Notes under the pieces: generated by a model | The model's database searches: none | Seen by the model: the letters and a program-made list of their open reading frames with translations, nothing else | Told to the model about the DNA's origin: nothing | Shown: positions 25,163 to 33,355 of the stretch, piece by piece | Position numbering within the stretch: position 1 is the stretch's first letter | Layout: every line of letters begins with the position of its first letter | Source of the DNA: a virus | Strand: one strand, 5' to 3' | Virus record (IMG/VR): IMGVR_UViG_3300033182_001206 | Coordinates: 1-64,000 of that record | DNA length: 64,000 nt | Made by a program: the position numbers and the translations under genes

Positions 25163-26673
25163 ACTTTCACTCCATATTCAGCAGTCCATCGCAGTGCATC
25201 TTCGCGTGTATTTACAAGAGGTTCGCCTTTGACATTGAGACTGGTGTTCAGCAGCATAGGACATCCTGTGCGCCGATACCACTGTTCCAACAAATCACGT
25301 ACAGGCCCAACTTCCAAGCCCACAGTTTGTACTCTACTGGTATTGTCATAGTGCACAATAGCAGGAAACAAGTCAGGAAACTTGCATGTAGCTACATATT
25401 GCATAAACGGTGATCTTTCAACTGGCATGTCAAAATAGTGTCTTGCATGCTCTTCCAATACCATTGGTGCAAAAGGTCTGAAACTTTCTCTCTGCTTGAT
25501 ATGATTTACACGATCTTTTACATCATGGCCGCGAGGATCAGCGAGTATACTACGATTACCAAGAGCCCTAGGGCCAAACTCAGCCTGGCCGGAGGCAACA
25601 GCGGTAATTTTATTTTTCTCAAGTTCTTGAAGAATTTCATCTGTAGGATACTCCCCTTGTATGTTATGCCCTGTGAATGCATGAGTGAACGGCATGTGTT
25701 TGCCAAGATGTGCAAGCACAGTGCCAATAGCATTGCCAGCATCACCTGGATTTGGCATGATCCACACATTAGAATAACGTGCAGGAGCCAAACTGTTGGC
25801 CACACAGTTGAGCACACAACCGCCCATCAATACCAAATTTTTGCTGCTGTAGTGTGTAGCACAATGATGCAGCATGCCTGTGAATATTTCTTCGTATATG
25901 CGCTGTGTAGCGGCTGCAATGTCTGCATAATCCTGCGGTGTGTTTAGATCAGATCTCCAACCTCTACAACCCCTGTGCAGGTTCAATTTGAAACGCACAC
26001 TGGGATCATCCTTGTTGGGAAACTTTTCAACGAAATCAGTCACCATCTGATCATACAGTCTGTGCGGATCGCCAATAGCAGCCATGCCCATCAGTATATA
26101 TTCATGCTCTTGCGGCTTGAGGCCCAATCGCTGTGTCATGGCACTGTACCATATACCCACACTGTGTGGATAGCATTGCGAATAACGCTTCTTCAGTCGA
26201 TCTCCTGAACCTTCCCATATGCTCATGGTTTCCCATTCACCTATGCTGTCTACAACCAACACTGTAGCGTCTTCATAAGGCGATGTATAATAACCTGCGG
26301 CTGCATGACTGTGATGGTGTGTGGTGTAGTGCATGCGAAATGGATACATCGGCCCATCCATACCAATCACACGTTGATCAATTTCATGAGACAAACACTG
26401 TGACATGTAAACACTGGGCAACATTTTGGTAAAGGCTGTGTGATATTGTTTTGCCCACAACTGTCTTGTTTTCTTTAGCAGTGGTCGTTCGTACCAATGA
26501 ATGTGTTCTGGAAATCCATATTCCAGTGCTTCTTGAATCAAGTCAGGGTGCAGGTCCGGATCATTTTTGATCCTGCTGTAGCGTTCACTGTGTGCTGCGA
26601 ATTCCAACCCATCATCACTGAATACTGCGATAGCAGCATCGTGACTTTGAGCTGTAACTCCCCATCTAATCAT
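25147..26673 (-). CDS. Carbamoyltransferase (NodU/CmcH/TobZ family)
   Basis: 508 residues. The family has an N-terminal YrdC-unrelated Kae1-like domain that makes carbamoyl transfer from carbamoyl-adenylate. HHHSHAAAGYYTSP (His119-121, His123) is the metal-binding histidine motif, VLVVDSIGEWETMSIW the ASKHA strand turn, and VLMGGCVLNCVANS, FGPRALGNRSILADPR, ESFRPFAPMV and MLLNTSLNVKGEP the C-terminal signatures. Slightly short compared with the usual 570 residues but all blocks are there. It would O-carbamoylate a sugar, consistent with the neighbouring sugar nucleotidyltransferase. Confidence 0.92.
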   Translation of the reverse strand: MIRWGVTAQSHDAAIAVFSDDGLEFAAHSERYSRIKNDPDLHPDLIQEALEYGFPEHIHWYERPLLKKTRQLWAKQYHTAFTKMLPSVYMSQCLSHEIDQRVIGMDGPMYPFRMHYTTHHHSHAAAGYYTSPYEDATVLVVDSIGEWETMSIWEGSGDRLKKRYSQCYPHSVGIWYSAMTQRLGLKPQEHEYILMGMAAIGDPHRLYDQMVTDFVEKFPNKDDPSVRFKLNLHRGCRGWRSDLNTPQDYADIAAATQRIYEEIFTGMLHHCATHYSSKNLVLMGGCVLNCVANSLAPARYSNVWIMPNPGDAGNAIGTVLAHLGKHMPFTHAFTGHNIQGEYPTDEILQELEKNKITAVASGQAEFGPRALGNRSILADPRGHDVKDRVNHIKQRESFRPFAPMVLEEHARHYFDMPVERSPFMQYVATCKFPDLFPAIVHYDNTSRVQTVGLEVGPVRDLLEQWYRRTGCPMLLNTSLNVKGEPLVNTREDALRWTAEYGVKVCLPG

Positions 26674-26842
26674 TTTTCAGTATCCATAATTTACTACAAT
26701 AATAGCATGCTGCCCAAGGTTTGTCAACACTGACTCGTATGGTGAATCTAGGATGATCTGGATTGTCGCATTCAGTGGTTGTGGGTTCTGTTACGTATAC
26801 CCGTTCCTTTTCAGCAAATAGTTGTTCACGTGTCTTTTTCAA
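26666..26842 (-). CDS. Small zinc-finger protein, zf-CHCC (NDUFS6-like) type
   Basis: 58 residues from TTG 26842, which leaves a 17-base overlap with the upstream gene (TTG 26899 is possible but would overlap 74 bases). Cys25, His30, Cys46 and Cys49 in ECDNPDHPRFTIRV...ACYYCSKLWIL match the zf-CHCC pattern, in which C, H and a C-x2-C bind zinc, and HPR plus the aromatic residue after the last Cys are also typical. In bacteria and mitochondria this domain is tied to complex I assembly or stands alone. Its role in a sugar operon is unknown. Overlaps the carbamoyltransferase by 8 bases. Confidence 0.7.
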   Translation of the reverse strand: MKKTREQLFAEKERVYVTEPTTTECDNPDHPRFTIRVSVDKPWAACYYCSKLWILKND

Positions 26843-27254
26843 AACTGTCCTTGCATATACCAAATATACCTGTGGTGTCGGGTACGGGTTCTGAGTCAAA
26901 GGTCAACCATATGGCATTTTTGGTGCGCAAATGATTTCCTGGATAGCACCATATGTGTCCACTGCGTGTAATGGTGTAGTCATCTTCTTGATGCCAGAAA
27001 TAGTTGGCATTGGTTCGAGTCAACAGTTCCAGTGCGTGTGTGTTTTTTGCATGTGTCCACACACCCGGACGCTGTATAAAATTTGTGTCTGCTGGTTCTC
27101 GAGGTTCATCATGTCCAAAGTACAATATACCTCTGTGTCCTATCACGTCTACTTCAACGTCATAGTGTTGATACGCATGTTGCAAATACTCCAGTGTGTT
27201 TTCAGCACTGCTGTTTACACCTGCGATGTTGCCTCTATGTGCTATTTTTCTCAT
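26826..27254 (-). CDS. Short glycerophosphodiester-phosphodiesterase-like protein
   Basis: 142 residues. KIAHRGN (His6, Arg7), AENTLEYLQ (Glu18), VEVDV (Glu34, Asp36) and GHDEP (His48) are the substrate and metal-binding residues of the GDPD TIM barrel. The remaining barrel is about half the usual length, a shortened form also known from capsule and surface-polysaccharide gene clusters. Probably a phosphodiesterase acting on a glycerol- or sugar-phosphate, or a regulatory relative. It overlaps the nucleotidyltransferase gene by 20 bases. Confidence 0.78.
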   Translation of the reverse strand: MRKIAHRGNIAGVNSSAENTLEYLQHAYQHYDVEVDVIGHRGILYFGHDEPREPADTNFIQRPGVWTHAKNTHALELLTRTNANYFWHQEDDYTITRSGHIWCYPGNHLRTKNAIWLTFDSEPVPDTTGIFGICKDSFEKDT

Positions 27255-28065
27255 TGTATGCTTGTAAGTCCTCTGGTGTACCTACACCGTGCATGCTGTC
27301 CACATTGAAAATTCTTACATCTCTTGCAAAATGATTCAGTGTATAATTCATTATAGGACACACATAAAATTCGCCATTGGTACGATCGTTAGCTGCCATC
27401 ATTAGATCAATGCTGGACCACATGTCATTTGGATACAACCATGTGTACACACCTGCTGTAGCATGTGTACTGATTGCTTGTTTTTCTGCAACACGTTCCA
27501 CAGTACCATCATCGGCAGCAAGAGCATAACTCCATTTTGGATCTTTTTCAGGACACTCAAATGTCATTATGGCACCATCACTGTTGCCCAACACCTCGTC
27601 GTATGCATCTATATCAAATTCAATGATCTGATCACAATTGACAACTGTGATACAAGGCTGTCCTTTTCCAGTGTTGCCAGTGTGCAACTCAAGATGTTCA
27701 CGTGCTGCTAGCAAGGTTGCAGCCGCTCCTTCTGTTTCTTCGTCGAGCACAATAACAGTTGGTGCTCGTGGTGCAGTAGGATCATCACTATTACGTTCTC
27801 CTGGTACCATTCCAAACGCTTCAAAGATACGACTGATTATATTATAAGGTGGCGCTGCATGTTCTGCTCTAACAATAAAAACATAGCTGTGCACATTATC
27901 AAAATTCAATGATTCAAGTGCTGCTTGAAACATAGGCTTTCCATCTACTTCGATTAGCGGCTTTGGTGTGTCTATGCCTGCTTCAGTAAATCTACTGCCA
28001 GCACCAGCCATTGGCATTATAATAATATGTCTACCAAATCTGTCTTTTTCTTGTGTCTGTAACAT
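27235..28065 (-). CDS. Sugar nucleotidyltransferase (NTP_transferase family)
   Basis: 276 residues. IIMPMAGAGSRFTEAG (G21-x-G-x-R) is the NTP-binding loop, PKPLIEVDGKPM the second contact, and TVVNCDQIIEFDIDAY supplies the metal-binding Asp. PEKDPKWSYALAADDGTVER and GVYTWLYP complete the family pattern. It transfers NMP from NTP to a sugar 1-phosphate, giving the activated donor for the cluster. Clear Shine-Dalgarno AAGGAGAAAACTC before ATG 28065 and a late-promoter-like CATAAATA 20 bases further up. Which sugar is not evident. Confidence 0.87.
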   Translation of the reverse strand: MLQTQEKDRFGRHIIIMPMAGAGSRFTEAGIDTPKPLIEVDGKPMFQAALESLNFDNVHSYVFIVRAEHAAPPYNIISRIFEAFGMVPGERNSDDPTAPRAPTVIVLDEETEGAAATLLAAREHLELHTGNTGKGQPCITVVNCDQIIEFDIDAYDEVLGNSDGAIMTFECPEKDPKWSYALAADDGTVERVAEKQAISTHATAGVYTWLYPNDMWSSIDLMMAANDRTNGEFYVCPIMNYTLNHFARDVRIFNVDSMHGVGTPEDLQAYNEKNST

Positions 28066-28085
28066 GAGTTTTCTCCTTGCAGTGC

Positions 28086-28093
28086 TATTTATG
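28086..28093 (-). promoter_or_regulatory. Late-promoter-like box CATAAATA
   Basis: On the minus strand, CATAAATA followed 20 bases later by ATG 28065 with an AAGGAG ribosome-binding site between. The box overlaps the stop codon of the upstream gene. It matches the T4-type NATAAATA and would drive the nucleotidyltransferase to cytidylyltransferase-like genes (28065 to 24723). Confidence 0.55.
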
Positions 28094-28811
28094 TATACAG
28101 TTTCTCAAACTGCTGCATTTGGGTCACAGTTTGCCCAGGTTGATGAAATTCTTTGCGCAAACAATATGTCTCTCTCAGGCTCAAACACTGATGCACTTCG
28201 CTGCGATACCAACCGACTGTGTGCATCAATGCATATATGCCCTGCGGCGATACATGTTCCAAATTGGGTATACGACCGCTCTGAGCCAGTGCAAAAACCT
28301 GTTGTAAATTTACAGTGTTGTAAGTGGCTGCTGCACACTCACCCGAAACCAAGTAAAATATATCATTCCAAAATCCAATGCCTTCAAATCTCAACACTGG
28401 TGCAAGTATATTTGCAGTACTGTTTCGTTGACCAATTTCGTCTAGGATTTCTCTTGTGGTTCTAGCAGGATCAAACACTATGTCATATCTGCTTTTTATA
28501 ATCCAATCGTATTGTTCAGGCTGAGGTATGCTGTCAATTACTGCACACAGTGCAAAATGCTGCGGTCCAATATAATGAAAATGGGTATCGTGTTGGGTTT
28601 GCAATTGGTCAATTTGCTCTACAAAATCATCAGTGACCACTGTGCTCACAGGCTGATACACCTGTTGTACCAACGCTGCATCCTCATAACAATGACAGTA
28701 TATGTCCACAGTGTGACCTCGATTTCGCAGACGTTCAATCACTGCCAATTGTGAAACTGCACATTCTTCTACGTAACGTGTTTGTGCACTTATGGTCCAA
28801 GCTATTTTCAT
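28089..28811 (-). CDS. Glycosyltransferase-like protein (SGQ/SAQ-x-R family)
   Basis: 240 residues. AWTISAQTRYVEECAVSQLA begins a strand-helix shared with AYTISGQPRFVRECAQSHRD in the protein at 30056-30985; VDIYCHCYE matches VDVYLQSW, and WIIKSRYDIVF matches IVIKARYDCAI with the R-x-D acting like a D-x-D. C-terminal VGWYRSEVHQCLSLRE agrees with TAGWYIPQIF. Such proteins are found in viral and bacterial glycan clusters as glycosyltransferases of the GT-A type. Donor unknown. Starts 35 bases from the divergent PhyH gene. Confidence 0.68.
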   Translation of the reverse strand: MKIAWTISAQTRYVEECAVSQLAVIERLRNRGHTVDIYCHCYEDAALVQQVYQPVSTVVTDDFVEQIDQLQTQHDTHFHYIGPQHFALCAVIDSIPQPEQYDWIIKSRYDIVFDPARTTREILDEIGQRNSTANILAPVLRFEGIGFWNDIFYLVSGECAAATYNTVNLQQVFALAQSGRIPNLEHVSPQGIYALMHTVGWYRSEVHQCLSLRETYCLRKEFHQPGQTVTQMQQFEKLYT

Positions 28812-28819
28812 TTTTACCT

Positions 28820-28827
28820 ATAAATAT
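28820..28827 (+). promoter_or_regulatory. Late promoter box TATAAATA
   Basis: Exact match to the T4-type late promoter box on the plus strand, in the divergent gap between the genes at 28811 (-) and the PhyH gene (+). It lies 19 bases before ATG 28847, and this spacing is the reason for preferring that start over ATG 28826 or ATG 28832. Confidence 0.65.
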
Positions 28828-28846
28828 GTTTATGACAGCACACAAC

Positions 28847-29524
28847 ATGATAAAAAACAATGGTTATGCCATACTGTATGATTTGATACCTCGCAATGAA
28901 ATTCGTAGACTCAACGAACTGTGCGATCAAACAGTTCCCAATCGCGGTGAACGCAAAGAGCATGGATGGACTGGTCGAAGAATTGCCTGCGAAACACCAC
29001 CTGAACAATTTGTACACTATTGGAGCGATAACCTTACAACGGATCAAATTCCACTGGTTCGTCAACTGGTTGAACCTTTTGTATCAGATGTATTTAGTGG
29101 AGAAAAATACACTTGGCTGAATCAAGACTTTCATGTGGTAAATCCTGGCAGCAACTATCAGCTGGCACATGTGGATACACCACAACGACACAAAGTATTC
29201 AGTAAAATAACAGAATTGTTGGGTTTGCAGATAATTGTAGCACTGGATGATTTTACAGTGCAAAACGGTGCGACAGCATTTTTACCAGGCAGTCATCGTC
29301 AAATATGGGAATGTTGGGATAAACGCACCTGGGGACAATATGATTCACTGCTGAAAGATGCACCTAGATTTGTAGCACCAAGAGGCAGTGTACTGATGTA
29401 TCACACAAACACACTGCACAGCACCATGCCCAATTACAGTCTCAAGCCACGTAGAGCACTGCTGATAAACGTGCTGCACAGCAAAATTGTAAAAACTGTT
29501 CAAGACATAGAACGCAATTTATAA
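28847..29524 (+). CDS. Phytanoyl-CoA-dioxygenase-like (PhyH) Fe(II)/2OG oxygenase
   Basis: 225 residues from ATG 28847 (ATG 28826 and 28832 also in frame). AHVDTP holds the H-x-D iron ligands (His108, Asp110), LDDFTVQNGATAFLPGSH is the family signature, and TLHSTMPN the distal His191, with RRALLINV carrying the 2OG-binding Arg. It is a paralogue of the gene at 37577 (identical DDFTV-x-NGATAF-x-PGSH, HSTMPN). PhyH enzymes hydroxylate lipids, sugars and antibiotics. Stands alone between two oppositely directed units. Its 3' end overlaps the HAD gene by 25 bases. Confidence 0.85.
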   Translation: MIKNNGYAILYDLIPRNEIRRLNELCDQTVPNRGERKEHGWTGRRIACETPPEQFVHYWSDNLTTDQIPLVRQLVEPFVSDVFSGEKYTWLNQDFHVVNPGSNYQLAHVDTPQRHKVFSKITELLGLQIIVALDDFTVQNGATAFLPGSHRQIWECWDKRTWGQYDSLLKDAPRFVAPRGSVLMYHTNTLHSTMPNYSLKPRRALLINVLHSKIVKTVQDIERNL

Positions 29525-30084
29525 ATCAAATCTTGGCTGTTGTCAACCTCAATTACCTGTGCACCTGTTGCACGTGCTGCCTGTATACCCACTGGCGAAT
29601 CTTCGAATATAACAGTTTGATCAGGTTCAACACCTGATATTTCCATTGCACGATGATACATCCATGGATCAGGTTTGGCAGGTCCATAGTCTCTGCTGAA
29701 CACACTTTCAAACTGCCACAGTTGCAACACATTCATACATTTGAAAACAAATTCACTTCTGCTGTTGCTGCACAGACTCAAACGATATTTTATATACAAA
29801 CGATCAAAAAGATCTTTCAGCTCTGGATTGAATTTTATATATTCTTCTACATGTGCTCTGGTGTGTTCTTTTTTTATTTGATCCACTTTGTCTGTTACAG
29901 CATATCCACGGTTCTGCAAATATCGTATTTTCTCAGTGGTAGGCAATCCTTCTACTTCTTGATCTGTGTATTCAGCTTCAGGACAAACCTGTTTTACTGC
30001 CCAACGAAATCCTGCTTGATGCAGTTCTTTGCAATCTACCAATGTGCCGTCTAGATCAAATATTATTAGCTTTGTATTTTTCAT
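29500..30084 (-). CDS. HAD-family phosphatase (beta-phosphoglucomutase-like)
   Basis: 194 residues. IIFDLDGTLVD (Asp10 nucleophile, Asp12 acid/base) is motif I, RLSLCSNSRSEFV motif II with Ser, GPAKPDPWMY carries the motif III Lys, and VIFEDSPVGIQAARATGA motif IV. The cap domain between motifs I and II is helical (C1 type). It would dephosphorylate a sugar or polyol phosphate, fitting a sugar-nucleotide pathway. Overlaps the glycosyltransferase-like gene by 30 bases. Specific substrate unclear. Confidence 0.87.
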   Translation of the reverse strand: MKNTKLIIFDLDGTLVDCKELHQAGFRWAVKQVCPEAEYTDQEVEGLPTTEKIRYLQNRGYAVTDKVDQIKKEHTRAHVEEYIKFNPELKDLFDRLYIKYRLSLCSNSRSEFVFKCMNVLQLWQFESVFSRDYGPAKPDPWMYHRAMEISGVEPDQTVIFEDSPVGIQAARATGAQVIEVDNSQDLIYKLRSMS

Positions 30085-30985
30085 TTTTTACCATTTCTAA
30101 ATCAAATTTGTCCCATGCTTCTTTGCTTTGCTTGATATCCCAGTTGTGATCAGCATGCCATCGTCTGTACAATTGATATACACCGTCGTGTTGATGCGGC
30201 CATTGTTTTACTTGTGCAGCATGTTCACTGAAAATTTGAGGAATATACCATCCTGCTGTAGCCCGCAATTTTCCTCCTGTAACCTGTCGTCTTATGGTTT
30301 CATTGTCCCACAGTTGTCGTTGTGCATATTCCACAGTTTGTTTACTGTAGTTGGTAACCATTGCTCGGTGATTGCCAATTATAACCAAGTCTCGTATGTT
30401 GGGTAACCCATATGCACCAATTCGTTCTACCAACATGTCTGGTATAAACGGATCGACTTCATCGGTGCGTGTGCTCATTGCAGCATATCCATGACCAGGA
30501 CCGCGAACAATTTGTTTTGGACGCAGTATTGCACAATCGTATCTTGCTTTTATCACAATGTCATATTCAATGAACGTGTCCTGTACAGCTTGTGCATTTA
30601 TACTGTGTGCATAAATTTGTGGATGAATACTCCACGCTTCTTGATTTCTTGTGTCGATACCAATTGCATCAAATGCACTGCGTCTTTGTATGCTCCATTG
30701 ATGATAATCCAGCACTGCGACTGTGGGCCGATATTTTCCAAATTCGTTTTGCAGTATTCGCATCACAGTGGTTTTGTCAAACTGCTCTGTGTCACCAACT
30801 CTTTGGCCTCCCAGTGCTTGATTCTGTGGACGTTTGGTGTGTTCAGTGTTCATCCAACTTTGCAAATACACATCCACTTGCCAGCCTGAATCCTGGAATG
30901 TGTTTATTACATCTCTGTGACTTTGTGCACATTCCCTAACAAATCTAGGCTGTCCGCTGATTGTGTATGCTAAACGCAGTGTCAT
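30056..30985 (-). CDS. Glycosyltransferase-like protein (SGQ-x-R family)
   Basis: 309 residues from ATG 30985, which overlaps the upstream stop as ATGA. AYTISGQPRFVRECAQSHRD, WQVDVYLQSW, YDIVIKARYDCAIL and TAGWYIPQIFSEHAAQVKQW are shared with the 28089-28811 protein. It is longer in the middle, with an insertion (RRSAFDAIGIDTRNQEAWS) and a longer C-terminus ending in a basic helix. Probably a GT-A glycosyltransferase using the sugar activated by the fused nucleotidyltransferase next to it. Confidence 0.68.
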   Translation of the reverse strand: MTLRLAYTISGQPRFVRECAQSHRDVINTFQDSGWQVDVYLQSWMNTEHTKRPQNQALGGQRVGDTEQFDKTTVMRILQNEFGKYRPTVAVLDYHQWSIQRRSAFDAIGIDTRNQEAWSIHPQIYAHSINAQAVQDTFIEYDIVIKARYDCAILRPKQIVRGPGHGYAAMSTRTDEVDPFIPDMLVERIGAYGLPNIRDLVIIGNHRAMVTNYSKQTVEYAQRQLWDNETIRRQVTGGKLRATAGWYIPQIFSEHAAQVKQWPHQHDGVYQLYRRWHADHNWDIKQSKEAWDKFDLEMVKNEKYKANNI

Positions 30986-31749
30986 CTTCTTTCGATATCT
31001 TCCTCTACACACTCAGTGCCGTACTGTACCTCAAGCACATGACAAGGTTTGTCAAAAGGATTGTATGCTCTATGCCAGTCTTCTCTGTGTATAACGTATT
31101 TTTGATGCTGTTTTAGTACAATAGTTTCGTCTCTGCCCAGGTTAGTAGATATAACGTCACCGTGTTCTATATCCATCTTCAATGCGCCATCCAACACATA
31201 CCAATGTTCGCTTCTGTTGTAATGTCGTTGATCGCTGAGACTGCAACCTGGGTTGATCACCAGTTCTTTGACTTTTACTGTGCCTTTGTCATCTAGCACA
31301 CGCCAATAACCCCAATCACGCACAGTCTTTTGTGTTTTCCATTCGTCCAGTATCCAACTGCTTGAATTCTTTTTATCATCGCCACCTACACCAAATGCAA
31401 ATTCTACATTGTCGTAGATCATTTCTGGAATATTATCTGCTGTTCTATCTCCACCATTGGCGAAAATCACCCGGCCGGGATTAGTACTCAGCACTTGAAA
31501 AATAGCGTTGGTGCTGTCATTGTTATCGTCGTTGAACGCAATCACTTGATCCACACATGCAAGTTCTCTGATAATTGCTGCACGTTCTTCAAAGGGCATA
31601 AACGGGCGACCTTTTTTGCGTGTCAACCACGCATCACTGTTTATACCCACTATTAGTCTATCTCCTAATTCACGTGCTGCTCGGAAGTAAGAAATATGTC
31701 CACTGTGTAACGGATCAAATCCTCCAGTGACCAATACTGTCGTAGTCAT
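30982..31749 (-). CDS. Cytidylyltransferase fused to a sugar-isomerase-type cupin
   Basis: 255 residues from ATG 31749. The first 130 are an HxGH-class nucleotidyltransferase: VLVTGGFDPLHSGHISYFRA (GGFDPLHSGH at 9-18) and the MPFEERAAII helix, like HldE/TagD-type enzymes. The last 110 are a beta-barrel cupin like the phosphomannose isomerase of type II enzymes: KELVINPGCSLSDQRHYNRS, EHWYVLDGALKM and VIHREDWHRAYN supply the metal ligands. One chain could isomerise and then activate a sugar phosphate. A box AATAAATA lies 28 bases upstream. Confidence 0.85.
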   Translation of the reverse strand: MTTTVLVTGGFDPLHSGHISYFRAARELGDRLIVGINSDAWLTRKKGRPFMPFEERAAIIRELACVDQVIAFNDDNNDSTNAIFQVLSTNPGRVIFANGGDRTADNIPEMIYDNVEFAFGVGGDDKKNSSSWILDEWKTQKTVRDWGYWRVLDDKGTVKVKELVINPGCSLSDQRHYNRSEHWYVLDGALKMDIEHGDVISTNLGRDETIVLKQHQKYVIHREDWHRAYNPFDKPCHVLEVQYGTECVEEDIERR

Positions 31750-31751
31750 TG

Positions 31752-31759
31752 AATAAATA
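31752..31759 (+). promoter_or_regulatory. Late-promoter-like box AATAAATA (rightward)
   Basis: AATAAATA on the plus strand, ending 27 bases before the TTG start at 31787. A mirror-image box on the other strand (31778-31785) is 28 bases from ATG 31749, so the divergent pair of genes has a symmetrical promoter region. Confidence 0.45.
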
Positions 31760-31777
31760 CCTATATCATTATGTGAG

Positions 31778-31785
31778 TATTTATT
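31778..31785 (-). promoter_or_regulatory. Late-promoter-like box AATAAATA (leftward)
   Basis: AATAAATA on the minus strand, 28 bases upstream of ATG 31749 of the nucleotidyltransferase-cupin fusion. Mirror image of the box at 31752-31759. Confidence 0.45.
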
Positions 31786-31786
31786 A

Positions 31787-33355
31787 TTGAACAAGAAACC
31801 TGACAGACATCGTATTATACAATGGTTCATTGGAGAATTAGACGGCGAAATAGTTCCCAATCTTTTTCCATGGAATCGTGTACACCCGGATCACAGCAAT
31901 TTGCGAGAGGTATTCAATGAATGGAACAGTGGCGAATCACGCTCGCTGTCACGTTTGACCAGTTGGGCACGAGAAGAGCCTATCATTGGTTGGAGTCGAT
32001 ACACAGAGGAAACTGAATACAGAATCATCGGACGTGACCAATTTGATCATAGAGAAATGAATGTGTTTCCTATACGCTTTCGCAATCATGAAGATCAACT
32101 GTTTAGAAATCCAATGGAATGGCCCATTGGGCATTTACCAGACTACGTGTTGGATTTTCTAAGACAGCATCATCATATACGAATAATGTATCATGAACCA
32201 CACGAAGCAAAACAGATTGAACAACAAGAGTTTGCCACACTGCCTGCACTGCAAATAATGCATCAATGGAAACGATTGCACAATAAAACACTGTATGTAA
32301 ATTCGTCAGGACAGCAACAGGATAGATTGAATAAAATAGCATGGAATCCATACTATAGCAGAGCAAATAGATTGGTAAGCATACTCAACAGTGACCATTG
32401 GCTGCAAATGAATTACAACGGCAATAATCGAGAATGGTTGAGAAGACGAGATGCTTATCGTGATAAGCATAATCTAAATCGAGCGGAAGATTGGTATAGA
32501 CGTAAACCTGATTTTGATACTGGAAGATTTTTATTTTTAGGAGGCAGGCCCAGAGTAACACGCTACTGGGCATTGAATCAGTATATGAAAGCATTGCCAG
32601 AATCCAGGTTGTTTGCAAGCATGCATGGTGTCAACAGAAGAGTAGATCCAGAAAATGGACAATTGCTCAATGAAGATGCAACCACTGAATTGATGCACAG
32701 CTTTTTTACAGCAATGAAAAACAAAGTAAAGCGATACAATACCAGCGAGGATTATTTGTTTACAGAAGAACAACAAGCGGAGATGATTGAATTTGCACAA
32801 AGGTGTCCTATAAACACATTCAGTGAAGAAACTCGCGAGGCTCCAAAAGAATATTACATGCGACAGTTTTATAACCTATGGCCAAATCCACGTTACTATC
32901 GTCATATATTTGTAGACCTGTGTCATGAAACTTTCAGTGAACGTCCGTTTGAAAACACCATATTTGTAACTGAAAAAATACAAAAACCCATGTATGCATG
33001 TAGACCTTTTGTACCATTTGCCAATCCAGGATTCCTCAAATATCTAAGACAGATAGGATTTCGTACATTCAGCGATTGGTGGGATGAAAGCTATGACGAT
33101 ACTGAAAACAGAGAAGAACACATGGATAAATTGCTTGCTACAATTAAAACCATAAACAGTTGGAGCCGAGAAAAATGCACAGAGGTTTATGCAGAAATGC
33201 AAGAAACACTGATACACAATCATAATCATTTGCTGTGGTATGCAAACAATGCGCCACGCACTTGGATAGAATCAGTGCGTGAGCATTTCATTCAAGATAG
33301 AGATCCCGATCAATGTATAAAACCTACTGAGCAGGATCTTCAGCAGCTACTTTGA
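31787..33355 (+). CDS. Fucosyltransferase-like (GT10-like) glycosyltransferase
   Basis: 522 residues from TTG 31787. The C-terminal third has FENTIFVTEKIQKPMYACRP, PFANPGFLKYLRQIGFRTFS and WWDESYD, the pattern of GT10-like viral glycosyltransferases, where the VTEK region binds the nucleotide sugar. N-terminal 350 residues are rich in Arg, Trp and Tyr with the acceptor domain presumably here; GRFLFLGGRPRVTRYWALNQ marks the start of the C-terminal Rossmann half. The paralogue is at 44670-45941. Ends 32 bases inside the convergent methyltransferase gene. Confidence 0.68.
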   Translation: MNKKPDRHRIIQWFIGELDGEIVPNLFPWNRVHPDHSNLREVFNEWNSGESRSLSRLTSWAREEPIIGWSRYTEETEYRIIGRDQFDHREMNVFPIRFRNHEDQLFRNPMEWPIGHLPDYVLDFLRQHHHIRIMYHEPHEAKQIEQQEFATLPALQIMHQWKRLHNKTLYVNSSGQQQDRLNKIAWNPYYSRANRLVSILNSDHWLQMNYNGNNREWLRRRDAYRDKHNLNRAEDWYRRKPDFDTGRFLFLGGRPRVTRYWALNQYMKALPESRLFASMHGVNRRVDPENGQLLNEDATTELMHSFFTAMKNKVKRYNTSEDYLFTEEQQAEMIEFAQRCPINTFSEETREAPKEYYMRQFYNLWPNPRYYRHIFVDLCHETFSERPFENTIFVTEKIQKPMYACRPFVPFANPGFLKYLRQIGFRTFSDWWDESYDDTENREEHMDKLLATIKTINSWSREKCTEVYAEMQETLIHNHNHLLWYANNAPRTWIESVREHFIQDRDPDQCIKPTEQDLQQLL

